64,000 nucleotides of DNA from JAIXWP01 sp041391745 (GCA_041391745.1 JAWKNK010000009.1:1-64000); one strand, 5' to 3'. Shown: positions 1-8,507, counted from the stretch's first letter. Numbers and translations: made by a program. Notes: generated by a model not told the origin, from the sequence alone.

Positions 1-2748
1 GAATCGCTTCGCAAGATGGGATACACAGTGAAAGCCGTAGACAAAGGCACCAGAGATGCGAAAAGAAGAGGCAAGCTAGATAAGCTGGTCTATAAAAGAA
101 ACTATAGCACCTTTACGACAGAAGACAACATCATGTCGTTTCAAACTCCAGCAACCGTGTACCCTCTAGGTTCGAACGGCGAATACATGGCATGGTTGGC
201 TATGGATATTCCGAATGGTGCAACGTTCAGTACTTACCGATTTAAAACATACGCTGGTGCACATGGGTACAACTCGGACTATATCATGGCATCGATAGAC
301 AGTATTTTGTACGAATCCATTCCAGGAAATATTGTCTCCAATAAAGTAGGAACTACCGCGGGTTATCCTTCGCTCGACATTTTAAATAAAACAAGCCGCG
401 GTGAAGGCCAACGCAGAAAAATCATCATTACTCCTGAAGAAATTTTCATTCTAAAATTAACTGCTTCGGGAGACAAAGTCCTGAAAGGTTTTGGAAATGA
501 ATTTTTTGATACGTTCAAATTAAACTACACTCAAAAAAATCCAACAGGCCATTGGACCTCTCCTGATCAAGTGCTGAGTATGGATATTCCAGGTGACCTT
601 ACTTACTATATCAATCTCAGCAAGTTCAATCAACAGAATTACGAAGAAATAACTTCAATCGATAACGACAAAGACTACTATACTGTTTATCGAATCACGC
701 AACCAGAACCTGGCTACATCGATGAACAGGAGTACATCAACAGCGACATGGCATATTTCTTTGGAGAGAACAATGAATATGATCTGATAGAAGAAGGTGC
801 TTCAAAAGTGTCTGGCTTCCCATCTTGGAAAGCAACGTTTAAAAACAAAAAAGGAGAAATATTCCACGGGCAATTTCTTGCGGTCAACCTCGACAATTTT
901 GCTTTTGTGATCCGCTCCAATAACGAACAGAAAATTGCTAAATTCTTTAACAATATCAAAATTGGTAAACCACTCTACAATAAATTCTGGACGTACCAAG
1001 ACACCGTGAAACTGCACTATGCCGTAGAAATCCCATATGACTTGAATGACATTCAAAATGAAATGTACTACAACTTCGACTGGTCCAATAAAGATGAAGT
1101 AAACGAAGATGAAGGCATGCGCCGAACCTATTATTTAGATCCTCCACAGTCACACGAATCCATTCAACTCAAGTTTAGAAGGTACAATAAATACTACATG
1201 GAGGAAGACACCACAGAATTCATCAATACAACAATTAATGCTATAGCTGAAAGTAAGCTTCTCATTAAAAAAGAAAACTCGAGAGAAATTACACCCAATG
1301 GATTTAAGGTGCACTGCACCTATACGGACTCCAGTTCAACTCGTGCAATTGATATTCTTTACGAATTGTACAACTCCACTTTGTACGCTTTAAAATCAAG
1401 CTATGACACAACACTGGGAAGAAGTGAATTCTTGACCACAACCTTCGCCACATTCACTCCTTCCGATAAGTACTTCGATCATTCCATCTTTGAAGATATG
1501 GGATTGGAATACATCGACAATTTATACAGCACGGATAGCACAACTCAGAAAAATGCCTTGTTACTTATTGAAGATATTTCACTCAGTGAAAAATGTTCAG
1601 ACCGCATCCGTCAAACGCTTAAGAGCCTTCCAGAATTCGAAGAAAAGAAAGATCAAGAATCAGTAAAGAATAGTCTGTTTGCTGAATTATACAGAGATAC
1701 TTCTGCTGTAAATATTGACTTCCTTGCACAAGAATATTATGTAAATGCTGACAGTGCGAACATCCAATTGAAAATCCTACAAAATCTAGGTTGGATGGAT
1801 ACCAAAGAAGCTACACTCAAATTCAAAAAATTACTTCTAGATGAACCGCCCATCGGAGGAAAATTAAGATCATATTCACCACTTGGAACTCTAAGAGACT
1901 CATTAGAGCTGGCAAAATTGGTATTTCCAGAGGCGTTCTCACTTGTCTCCTTGAACGAATACGAGGCCAGTACTTACAGCTTATTGGCGCTGCTAGTTGA
2001 TAGCAATGTGGTAAGCCCTAAATCGTATGAGAATAATTTGAACCTCATTTTATTAAAAGCTAAAAACGAATTGAAGCGCGTGAATGGAACGGACGAAACT
2101 GCTTACAATTTTGACACGAAAACGTTGATGAACTATTGCAGCATCTTGCTTCCATACAACCAAAAGCCCGAAGTAAAAGAGTTCTTTAACAAAATCTACA
2201 AATCAAAAAAGAATAAGTTACTGCTGGATTATATCTCCTTCAATCACGATCACAAGTTGCAAACACCAGATTCTATCATTACAAAAATTGGAAACGATAA
2301 AGATTCGAGACTTCAACTTTATCGCAATTTGATGGAAAACGATATGCTTGCTCAACTCCATGCTGATTGGAACAATCCCGATTCTCTTATTACTTTCTAT
2401 TGTAAAAATGCTTATGAAAACAAATACAATCGTGAAAAGAAATTGGAAGATGTAAAGGTGATCAAATCATATGTGGATACGCTCAAAGGAAAGCCTTTTC
2501 AAGTCTATTACGTAAAATTCAAACGCAAAAACGAAATGGACTGGCGTGGTACTGTAATCGCTTTTGAAAAAAATGAAAGCTATTGGGCGGAGTCCATTTG
2601 GAAACCGCAAGACACCGTGGTAATTGAAGCAAATGAAGATGAGTTCAAAGAAATAGACCGCGTTTACAGAGCGCTGGTGCGCGAACACCGCGAACCATCA
2701 AACGGGACATACAACAACTGGAATTCGTTCAATTATAGTTATGACTAA
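1..2748 (+). CDS. Large uncharacterised protein, 5' end cut by the window
   Basis: The reading frame is open from base 1 (the first in-frame ATG is at 16 but codons continue upstream), so the N-terminus probably lies outside the window. At least 910 residues are present. I do not recognise a family. The first half is rich in Tyr, Asn and Asp with beta-type patterning. The second half (about residues 490-800) is helical with leucine-rich blocks suggesting HEAT-like repeats. A short basic and aromatic tail follows and ends in a Asn/Tyr-rich segment. No membrane helix or T9SS tail is visible in the part shown. recF starts 30 bp downstream on the same strand. The product could be exported, but the signal region is missing. 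Confidence 0.75.
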   Translation, partial: ESLRKMGYTVKAVDKGTRDAKRRGKLDKLVYKRNYSTFTTEDNIMSFQTPATVYPLGSNGEYMAWLAMDIPNGATFSTYRFKTYAGAHGYNSDYIMASIDSILYESIPGNIVSNKVGTTAGYPSLDILNKTSRGEGQRRKIIITPEEIFILKLTASGDKVLKGFGNEFFDTFKLNYTQKNPTGHWTSPDQVLSMDIPGDLTYYINLSKFNQQNYEEITSIDNDKDYYTVYRITQPEPGYIDEQEYINSDMAYFFGENNEYDLIEEGASKVSGFPSWKATFKNKKGEIFHGQFLAVNLDNFAFVIRSNNEQKIAKFFNNIKIGKPLYNKFWTYQDTVKLHYAVEIPYDLNDIQNEMYYNFDWSNKDEVNEDEGMRRTYYLDPPQSHESIQLKFRRYNKYYMEEDTTEFINTTINAIAESKLLIKKENSREITPNGFKVHCTYTDSSSTRAIDILYELYNSTLYALKSSYDTTLGRSEFLTTTFATFTPSDKYFDHSIFEDMGLEYIDNLYSTDSTTQKNALLLIEDISLSEKCSDRIRQTLKSLPEFEEKKDQESVKNSLFAELYRDTSAVNIDFLAQEYYVNADSANIQLKILQNLGWMDTKEATLKFKKLLLDEPPIGGKLRSYSPLGTLRDSLELAKLVFPEAFSLVSLNEYEASTYSLLALLVDSNVVSPKSYENNLNLILLKAKNELKRVNGTDETAYNFDTKTLMNYCSILLPYNQKPEVKEFFNKIYKSKKNKLLLDYISFNHDHKLQTPDSIITKIGNDKDSRLQLYRNLMENDMLAQLHADWNNPDSLITFYCKNAYENKYNREKKLEDVKVIKSYVDTLKGKPFQVYYVKFKRKNEMDWRGTVIAFEKNESYWAESIWKPQDTVVIEANEDEFKEIDRVYRALVREHREPSNGTYNNWNSFNYSYD

Positions 2749-2778
2749 TCGAATTTCTGATGCAAATTGCAGGCGGAA

Positions 2779-3906
2779 ATGAGTTTGAAGAAATTATCAC
2801 TGTATCAATTTAAAAATTACGAGGCGCTTGAACTGGAGTTCAATGCGCCCGTTGTTTGTTTTTTGGGCAATAATGGCCAAGGCAAAACCAACTTGCTTGA
2901 TGCTATCTATTACCTTTCTTTTTGCAAATCCTACTTCAACCCTATCGATAGCCAAAACATTAAATCTGGCGAAGATCAAGGGAGTATTGCTGGCGAATTT
3001 GACCGAAGCAATAACCTTGAAGCAGTGCATTGCGCACTTAGAAAAAATCAACGAAAAATTTTCAAACGCAATCACAAAGAATACGATAAGCTTTCCGAAC
3101 ATATCGGTTTGCTACCAGCCGTAATCGTTACTCCATACGACATAGAACTTATTCTAGAAGGAAGTGAAGTGAGGCGTAAATTTATTGACGCCACCATTTC
3201 TCAATACTCAAAAATGTATTTGGATAACTTGATGTCCTACAATCAAGCACTTTCTCAAAGAAACAATTTGCTCAAGAGTTTTTCAAAAAGTGGAAATTAC
3301 ATTCCCGAACTTCTTGAACCATGGGACTTTCAACTTATAAAATATGGTCAGGAAATATTCGAAGCACGACGTACATTTTTTGAAAAATTCATTCCAATTT
3401 TCAATGAAATGTATCAGAAAATTTCTGGTGGCGCAGAAACAGTTGCTTTAGAATACAAGAGCGATCTCTTCAACGCATCACTCGAAGAATTGCTGCAAAA
3501 AAATAAAGACCGCGATCGATTCCTGGAACGCACCGCTTCTGGAATCCACAAAGACGACATGGATTTTAGTATTGAAGGAAATGCATTGAAAAAATACGCC
3601 AGCCAAGGACAGCAAAAATCTTTTTTGATTGCTCTTAAGTTGGCTCAAAATGAAATGCTCATCAGTGCAGGTGCAGAAGCTCCAATACTATTGCTCGACG
3701 ATCTATATGATAAAGTAGACGATACGCGTGTGGCGAATCTTCTCAATTGGCTGCTCAATAACCATAAAGGTCAAATATTCATTTCGGACACACATGTTGA
3801 TAGAATACCTGCTCTCCTTAAGGAAATGAACGCTACCTTTGAAGCATTCCTTATCGAAAAAGGATCAGCAAAATCTATTCATAATGAGCTCAAGGAAATT
3901 CAATGA
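2779..3906 (+). CDS. recF: DNA replication and repair protein RecF
   Basis: RecF is an SMC-like ATPase that binds gapped DNA and helps load RecA in recombinational repair. Seen: an N-terminal MSLKKLSLYQFKNYEALE segment typical of RecF, Walker A GNNGQGKT at residues 30-37, a middle coiled region, and a Walker B-like LLLDDLYDKVD near residue 304 preceded by the SQGQQK signature-type motif. The 375-residue length fits the family. I chose ATG 2779 over an in-frame TTG at 2767, because the protein then begins as RecF proteins do. The next gene starts inside its last codons, so the two are probably co-translated. In many bacteria recF sits near dnaA/dnaN; here it pairs with a DUF721 gene, a common Bacteroidota arrangement. 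Confidence 0.95.
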   Translation: MSLKKLSLYQFKNYEALELEFNAPVVCFLGNNGQGKTNLLDAIYYLSFCKSYFNPIDSQNIKSGEDQGSIAGEFDRSNNLEAVHCALRKNQRKIFKRNHKEYDKLSEHIGLLPAVIVTPYDIELILEGSEVRRKFIDATISQYSKMYLDNLMSYNQALSQRNNLLKSFSKSGNYIPELLEPWDFQLIKYGQEIFEARRTFFEKFIPIFNEMYQKISGGAETVALEYKSDLFNASLEELLQKNKDRDRFLERTASGIHKDDMDFSIEGNALKKYASQGQQKSFLIALKLAQNEMLISAGAEAPILLLDDLYDKVDDTRVANLLNWLLNNHKGQIFISDTHVDRIPALLKEMNATFEAFLIEKGSAKSIHNELKEIQ

Positions 3907-4180
3907 CCTTCCCATAAAAGCAATCATTCGGCAAATGCTCGAGAATGCAGGATTGGAAAAGAAATTTGATGAACTCGAGGTCATTGAAGCTTACCATCAA
4001 GTAATGGGGCAGCTGATCTCCAATCGCACCCGTGAAGTGAAGATGAGAGGTAAAACGCTGATTCTGAAAATGGATAGCGGAGTCCTGAAAGAAGAACTAT
4101 CTCACAGCAAATCAAAAATAATGGACCTCATCAACGAAAAAATGGGCGCTGTAGCCATTGAACAAGTCGAGGTGTGGTAG
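3884..4180 (+). CDS. DUF721 (DciA-like) protein
   Basis: A 98-residue protein of the DUF721 family. DciA, the best-known member, is a helicase-loading factor for DnaB; whether this short form does that job is inference. Seen: an N-terminal helical part, the central block AYHQVMGQLISNRTREVKMR, and LILKMDSGVLKEELSHSKS, which is the usual DUF721 beta/alpha pattern, ending in a short hydrophobic tail. I chose ATG 3884, overlapping the end of recF by 23 bp, over an upstream start that would put a poor tail inside recF. The overlap suggests coupled translation with recF and a shared role in DNA replication or repair. Confidence 0.85.
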   Translation: MSSRKFNDLPIKAIIRQMLENAGLEKKFDELEVIEAYHQVMGQLISNRTREVKMRGKTLILKMDSGVLKEELSHSKSKIMDLINEKMGAVAIEQVEVW

Positions 4181-4244
4181 GTGTTTAACATCTTTAGATG
4201 TATATTCGTCAACCTACAAGAAATTAAAACCAAAATCAAAGTTC

Positions 4245-6221
4245 ATGAAATCTGTTTTTACCAGGTATCCTAAACTCTCTGCCCTCTCTATTGGCGCAGT
4301 TGCCATGGTAATTCTGTCTGCTGCTTATTCTCGAAATCACAAACCAATGCAGTACCATTCGCAAGACGAAATGGTACAAATGATGATGTCTATAACTGGA
4401 CTACCTGTTCAAGATAATGGATACTTCACTGGCAGCGGTAAATGTGCGGGTTGCCATGGTATTGACCCCGTTGGCAACGCGAACATGACTTCTGAAGGTG
4501 TTCATGTGAGCCCTACGGAAGACTGGAGAGCAACAATGATGGCCAACAGCGCTAAAGATCCTTTGTGGAGAGCGAAGCTGGAACATGAAATCACTGTCAA
4601 TCCAAGTCACGAACAAGAACTCATCAATAAATGCGCTGGGTGCCACTCCCCCGCCGGAAAATACACACACGTACTTCAAGGTGAGGTGAACTTCCCTTAC
4701 ATCGAACTCGACACTGATTCGATAGCTCGAGATGGAGTAAACTGCGGTGCATGTCACCAACAAAGAATGGAAGGATTGGGGCAGTTCTTCAGCGGAGAAT
4801 TGCACTTCCATACAGACACCATTTGGGGTCCTTATGTTTCTGAAGAAATGAGCTTCCCTATCTTCGAAGCAGCAATGCAAAGTTTCGTGGGGTATACTCC
4901 TGTAGGAAATCACCTGACCACAAAAAGTGAATACTGTGCTGCTTGTCACACGCTCGAAACACAAACTGCCGACCTCGACGGAAACCTCACTGGAGGCAAC
5001 TTTATTGAACAAGCTACATACCACGAATGGTTAAACTCTTCTTACAATTCAACTGGCTCACTTGAAAAGCAATGTCAAAGTTGTCACATGCCAACTTTAG
5101 AAGAAGAACCTATCGTTATTGCATCAGGATACGCGTTCTTACCGGGCCGCGAACCATTTGCACAACACTGGTTTGTTGGAGGAAACTCATTTATGCTGGG
5201 CATTCTGCGAGATAATGCAGAAGAACTTGGTGCTACAGCGACAACAGATAACTTCAATATGGTGATTGACAGAACCATTCATCAATTGCAAAACCAAACC
5301 GCTACGTTAGAAATACTTCCTGGCGAAATCGACGGTGATACCGCACGCTATACAGTTCGCGTAACCAACCTCGCAGGACATAAACTCCCAAGTGGATATC
5401 CCGCTAGAAGAGCATATGTAGAATTTGAAATGTTAGATGCTGATGGTAACACCATTTTCCACAGCGGCAAACCTGCTGAAGAAAATCAGTATGAAGTTTA
5501 TGGCAATGATTTGCCATATGAACCTCATCACGAAATCATCAAATATGAAGATCAAGTTCAGATCTATGAAATGGTGATGGCCGATGTAAATGGTAACACA
5601 ACCACTGTGCTAGAAAGGGCTGCTACAACCATTAAAGACAATCGACTAGTTCCTCTTGGATTCAGCACACTTCATTCTGCTTACGATACGACTATGGTGA
5701 TAGGAAGTGCTGCCACAGACATCAACTTCAATCACATAGGAAGTGCTGAAGGCACAGGTACCGATGATATTCAATACCACATTCCTGTAACGGGAATCGA
5801 CGGCAACATAACAGTTCGCGCGAAGATCATGTACCAAAGTGTTCCTCCACGCTGGCTCGAAGAAATGTTCGCTACCGATGGCGAACATATCGATTTGTTT
5901 GAAGAAATGTATTGGCAAGCGGGTCCAATGGCGGTAGAAATGGCTTCAGACGAAGCTTCTAGCACTTTAGTTGGTGTTCCCAATTTGAAAGCAAATGGCT
6001 TCAATATTTGGCCAAATCCTTCCGAAGGTCAAATCAATTTGAATGCTGGTAAAGGATTAATTAAAGACGTTAGCATTTATGATATCCGAGGTAAATTGGT
6101 TGAATCAAGAAAGGTGAACCAATCAATGATTCGAATGAATTTACCTATTGCTAAAGGAACATACATCGTGGTAGTAACCACAGATAAAGGTCAATTTGTA
6201 GAAAAAGTCATTCGCAGATGA
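4245..6221 (+). CDS. Five-haem cytochrome c with T9SS type A sorting domain
   Basis: A 658-residue exported multihaem cytochrome. Five CXXCH haem sites are visible, near residues 67 (CAGCH), 130 (CAGCH), 167 (CGACH), 231 (CAACH) and 277 (CQSCH), with extra His residues that could be distal ligands, as in the cytochrome c554-like class. A hydrophobic N-terminal segment (about residues 12-28) is the export signal or anchor. Residues 330-580 form a beta-rich region. The last 75 residues are a type A T9SS tail (FNIWPNPSEGQINL, then the YDIRGKLV block and a basic end), so the protein should go to the cell surface. I chose ATG 4245; an upstream TTG at 4158 overlaps the previous gene. The stop overlaps the next gene by 4 bp. 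The electron partner is unknown. Confidence 0.9.
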   Translation: MKSVFTRYPKLSALSIGAVAMVILSAAYSRNHKPMQYHSQDEMVQMMMSITGLPVQDNGYFTGSGKCAGCHGIDPVGNANMTSEGVHVSPTEDWRATMMANSAKDPLWRAKLEHEITVNPSHEQELINKCAGCHSPAGKYTHVLQGEVNFPYIELDTDSIARDGVNCGACHQQRMEGLGQFFSGELHFHTDTIWGPYVSEEMSFPIFEAAMQSFVGYTPVGNHLTTKSEYCAACHTLETQTADLDGNLTGGNFIEQATYHEWLNSSYNSTGSLEKQCQSCHMPTLEEEPIVIASGYAFLPGREPFAQHWFVGGNSFMLGILRDNAEELGATATTDNFNMVIDRTIHQLQNQTATLEILPGEIDGDTARYTVRVTNLAGHKLPSGYPARRAYVEFEMLDADGNTIFHSGKPAEENQYEVYGNDLPYEPHHEIIKYEDQVQIYEMVMADVNGNTTTVLERAATTIKDNRLVPLGFSTLHSAYDTTMVIGSAATDINFNHIGSAEGTGTDDIQYHIPVTGIDGNITVRAKIMYQSVPPRWLEEMFATDGEHIDLFEEMYWQAGPMAVEMASDEASSTLVGVPNLKANGFNIWPNPSEGQINLNAGKGLIKDVSIYDIRGKLVESRKVNQSMIRMNLPIAKGTYIVVVTTDKGQFVEKVIRR

Positions 6222-6706
6222 TCGCAATAAGACATACAAGCATAAGTGATGCCGAGCAAATGCTCGGCATTTATGCTCCTTACGTTTTAGAAAATTCCGT
6301 TTCATTTGAAATTGAGCTTCCAACGCTGCATGACTTTCAAGAGCGAATAAAAAATTACACAAGTAAATTTCCTTGGTTGGTGGCAGAGGAAAATGATCGC
6401 ATACTCGGTTACGCATACGCATCCACCTATCGCGAACGAGAAGCTTACAAATTCAATGTAGAAGTGAGCGTTTACCTCGCGCCCGACGCCCAGAAAAAGG
6501 GAATTGCAAAACAACTCTATGAGAAATTATTTGGGCTTCTGAATGAACAAAAGATTCACCAAGCATTCGCAGTTATAACCCTTCCCAATGAGAAGAGTAT
6601 TCACTTCCATAAAAAAATGGGCTTTGAATCTTTTGCAACTTATGAAGAAGTAGGATACAAATTCAACCAATGGCATGACGTCCATTGGATGAAAAAGTAT
6701 CTATAA
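6218..6706 (+). CDS. GNAT N-acetyltransferase, phosphinothricin-acetyltransferase type
   Basis: A 162-residue GNAT enzyme, expected to transfer acetyl from acetyl-CoA to an amine. Seen: an IYAPYVLENSVSFE segment and WLVAEENDRILGYAYAS, both typical of the Pat/phosphinothricin acetyltransferase-like subgroup. The acetyl-CoA pyrophosphate loop is QKKGIAKQLYEKL, and the NEKSIHFHKKMGFE motif lies near the C-terminus. The start codon overlaps the stop of the cytochrome gene (ATGA at 6218-6221), so translation is probably coupled, though a shared function is not obvious. The true substrate cannot be read from sequence; methionine sulfoximine or other small amines are possible. Confidence 0.88.
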   Translation: MIAIRHTSISDAEQMLGIYAPYVLENSVSFEIELPTLHDFQERIKNYTSKFPWLVAEENDRILGYAYASTYREREAYKFNVEVSVYLAPDAQKKGIAKQLYEKLFGLLNEQKIHQAFAVITLPNEKSIHFHKKMGFESFATYEEVGYKFNQWHDVHWMKKYL

Positions 6707-6724
6707 AAAATTTCTTTAATTCTA

Positions 6725-7540
6725 CTACAACATCTCGTTGGCAAGATTCGCCAATTCACTTCGCTCACCTTTCTCAAGTGTCACGTGGCAAAACAAATCC
6801 TGACCTTTCAATCGCTCAATAACGAATGAAAGTCCATTGCTTTGTTCATCCAAATAAGGCGTATCGATTTGGCGAACATCGCCTGTCAATATAATCTTCG
6901 TGTTCTCACCAGCACGAGTAATAATGGTCTTCACTTCATGCGGAGTTAAGTTTTGAGCTTCATCCACAATCATTATACAATTGGTCAAACTTCTTCCACG
7001 AATAAAAGCCAAAGGACAAATAGTAATTTTTCCATGAGCCTGCATCTCATCGATGGCCTTGCGCTTCTTTTCATTCTCCCCAAATTGATTTTTAATAAAA
7101 TTCAAATTGTCCCACAATGGCTGCATATACGGATTTACCTTCTCTTCAGCATCTCCAGGTAAAAACCCAATTTCCTTATTCGAAAGCGGCACAATAGGGC
7201 GGGCCAAAAACAATTGATCATAAGTGTTCTTCAACTCTAAAGAACCAGCCAATGCCAACAACGTTTTTCCCGTTCCCGCCACACCACTGATGGTAACCAA
7301 TTTGATATCCGGATTCAAAATGGCATGCATTGCAAATGCTTGCTCCGCATTTTTTGGTTTGATACCGTAGGCATAGACTTTATCTACACGCTGCAACGTC
7401 TTTTCTTTTCCATTTAAAAAAGTAAGCGCAGACGACTGCCCATTTTTTAAAATGTAATAGTGATTGGTGAGTTTTTCTTTTCCTAGCACCGTCAATTTTT
7501 TCGGACTCACCATCTTGATAGAGTTTTCGAATAAATTCAC
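6725..7540 (-). CDS. PhoH-like ATPase, C-terminal part of a frame-broken PIN-PhoH gene
   Basis: This 271-residue frame holds the PhoH ATPase domain: Walker A GVAGTGKTLLALAG, IGFLPGDAEEKVNPYMQPLWDN, FIRGRSL, Walker B CIMIVDEAQNLTPHEVKTI and the GDVRQIDTPYLDEQSNGLS motif. In Bacteroidota this domain is fused behind an N-terminal PIN nuclease (PhoH2 type, RNA helicase/nuclease). Here the PIN half lies just upstream in another frame (7746-8060). The GTG at 7540 is not a convincing natural start, because the preceding bases encode linker residues of the same protein in changing frames. As it stands the gene is split; see the finding on this region. Confidence 0.85.
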   Translation of the reverse strand: MNLFENSIKMVSPKKLTVLGKEKLTNHYYILKNGQSSALTFLNGKEKTLQRVDKVYAYGIKPKNAEQAFAMHAILNPDIKLVTISGVAGTGKTLLALAGSLELKNTYDQLFLARPIVPLSNKEIGFLPGDAEEKVNPYMQPLWDNLNFIKNQFGENEKKRKAIDEMQAHGKITICPLAFIRGRSLTNCIMIVDEAQNLTPHEVKTIITRAGENTKIILTGDVRQIDTPYLDEQSNGLSFVIERLKGQDLFCHVTLEKGERSELANLANEML

Positions 7541-7745
7541 TTTTCTACATTTTCAATGGTCGACATACCATTATACATCATCAAGCTGTCCTTCACTTGC
7601 CTGTTTTGTAATCTTCAGCAGGCAAATCAAGCGCTTTAGCTTGCGGCGAAGATTGATATCCTTCGTCACCATTACCACCTTCGCGCTTCTCTTCATGCTG
7701 AAGTTGAATCGCAGCATTGAGAATTTTATGACGTTTTTGTGATCA

Positions 7746-8060
7746 TTAAATCAACTCTGCGTTCGCAGGTAAATTATTGGAAGTATTGAGGATAATCTTG
7801 AGTTTACCGCCTTTTCCATTGTGAAGGGGTATCCATGATTGAAGCGAATGATTTTCTGATAGTCGGTCAATAATTCTGATACATTCTCTTGCTTCAAAGT
7901 TCTTAATATCATTACCGACTTTAAACTTGTCCAGCTCCTCCAGAACTGTAATTGGGATGGCTACATTATTATCTTCAAAACTGTTGATACAGTTGTGATC
8001 ATGCAGAAGAACAGAGGTGTCTATCACATAAATCTTCTTGGCTTTACGAGCAGCTGACAT
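7746..8060 (-). CDS. PIN domain, N-terminal part of the same frame-broken PIN-PhoH gene
   Basis: A 104-residue frame with the start of a PIN nuclease domain: KKIYVIDTSVLLHD carries the first conserved Asp, then IPITVLEELDKFK with the Glu, then NFEARECIRIIDRL. It stops early at 7746 after an ELI motif. Read in other frames, the next 200 bases encode the expected continuation (DHKN, HKILNAAIQLQHEE, VVMVTKDINLRRK, ALDLPAEDYKTGK, VKDSLMMYNGMSTIENVEK) leading into the PhoH domain. The gene is therefore one unit of roughly 445 residues interrupted by several small frame changes. Confidence 0.8.
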   Translation of the reverse strand: MSAARKAKKIYVIDTSVLLHDHNCINSFEDNNVAIPITVLEELDKFKVGNDIKNFEARECIRIIDRLSENHSLQSWIPLHNGKGGKLKIILNTSNNLPANAELI

Positions 8061-8253
8061 AAGCTATATGTTTAAAACGTGTAACTAAATTTTCCCTTCT
8101 CGGCAATCGTCCGTTGAGGATTACCATTATTCGGGTGTCATAAATTTAGAGTTCTTAATATTAATTGCACTTTACCAATCACATACTTATTAACCACCAC
8201 AAGAGGAAAAACCTCCTGATAATAAATACGGTATAAATCGTCGTTGAAAAACT
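8061..8253. other. Intergenic stretch between the PIN-PhoH gene and the palindromic elements
   Basis: AT-rich spacer between divergent transcription units. It holds a self-complementary TAAATTTA at 8141-8148 that could act as a weak -7 box for the minus-strand PIN-PhoH gene. A small GAGG/CCTC hairpin lies near 8203-8215. No coding frame is convincing. The following bases to 8507 hold the two palindromic elements listed separately. Confidence 0.4.
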
Positions 8254-8310
8254 ATGAGCCTCTTCTTTCGATACAACTCGCTGTCGCGAGTCACTCAAGA
8301 AGCGTCTCAT
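8254..8310. repeat. 57-bp interrupted palindrome
   Basis: Nested inverted arms pair in order: ATGAG (8254-8258) with CTCAT (8306-8310), CTTCTT (8262-8267) with AAGAAG (8297-8302), and ACTCGC (8276-8281) with GCGAGT (8286-8291) around a TGTC loop. The outer two stems are separated by a 3x3 internal loop. The structure would fold as one long stem in RNA or single-stranded DNA. No poly-T follows on either side, so it does not look like an intrinsic terminator. It lies 21 bp before the hairpin array, and the two may be parts of one compound element. Confidence 0.7.
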
Positions 8311-8331
8311 ATTGAAACAATCCAAAATAAA

Positions 8332-8485
8332 TGCTTCTCAAATAGCACGCGCAAGCGTGCATATCGAGAGCAACACTCCCCCGTAGACGCTGCTCGAGTA
8401 GCACGCGCAAGCATGCATATCGAGAGCAACACTCCCCCCGTGGACGCTGCTCGAGTAGCATGCGAAAGCATGCATATCGAGAGCA
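8332..8485. repeat. Three-copy tandem array of nested hairpins, REP-like
   Basis: Three units (8332-8372, 8391-8428, 8448-8485) are separated by 18- and 19-base linkers of similar sequence (ACACTCCCCC...GACGC). Each unit has an outer stem (TGCTCGA-type arm against TCGAGAGCA) and an inner 6-bp stem with a 4-base loop. Inner hairpins read GCACGC-GCAA-GCGTGC, GCACGC-GCAA-GCATGC and GCATGC-GAAA-GCATGC. Copies 2 and 3 have GTAG at the 5' foot of the inner hairpin, recalling REP elements moved by RAYT transposases. No such transposase is in the window. The array ends 22 bp before the serine hydrolase ATG. Confidence 0.75.
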
Positions 8486-8495
8486 GCCATTAACT

Positions 8496-8503
8496 TATAT
8501 TTA
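8496..8503 (+). promoter_or_regulatory. Possible -7 box, TATATTTA, for the serine hydrolase gene
   Basis: One base off the Bacteroidota -7 consensus TAnnTTTG. Exactly 4 bases (CCCC) separate it from the ATG at 8508, predicting an mRNA with almost no leader. No clear -33 TTTG is seen, because the upstream bases belong to the hairpin array. Confidence 0.35.
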
Positions 8504-8507
8504 CCCC

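Noticed and set aside
2767..2778. TTG start for recF
   Set aside because: The ATG at 2779 gives the family N-terminus; the four extra residues have no match to RecF.
4401..5024. A 207-codon minus-strand frame inside the cytochrome gene
   Set aside because: It lies wholly antisense to a clear multihaem cytochrome, has no domain or start context, and is explained by codon bias of the real gene.
8332..8485. CRISPR array
   Set aside because: Spacers are nearly identical to each other (ACACTCCCCC...GACGC), there are only three units, and no cas genes are nearby.
8254..8493. A 79-codon plus-strand frame through the palindrome and hairpin array
   Set aside because: The translation is just the repeat read as protein (ARVARASMHIESN-type repeats); the opposite strand is also open for the same reason. 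The DNA structure explains it better.
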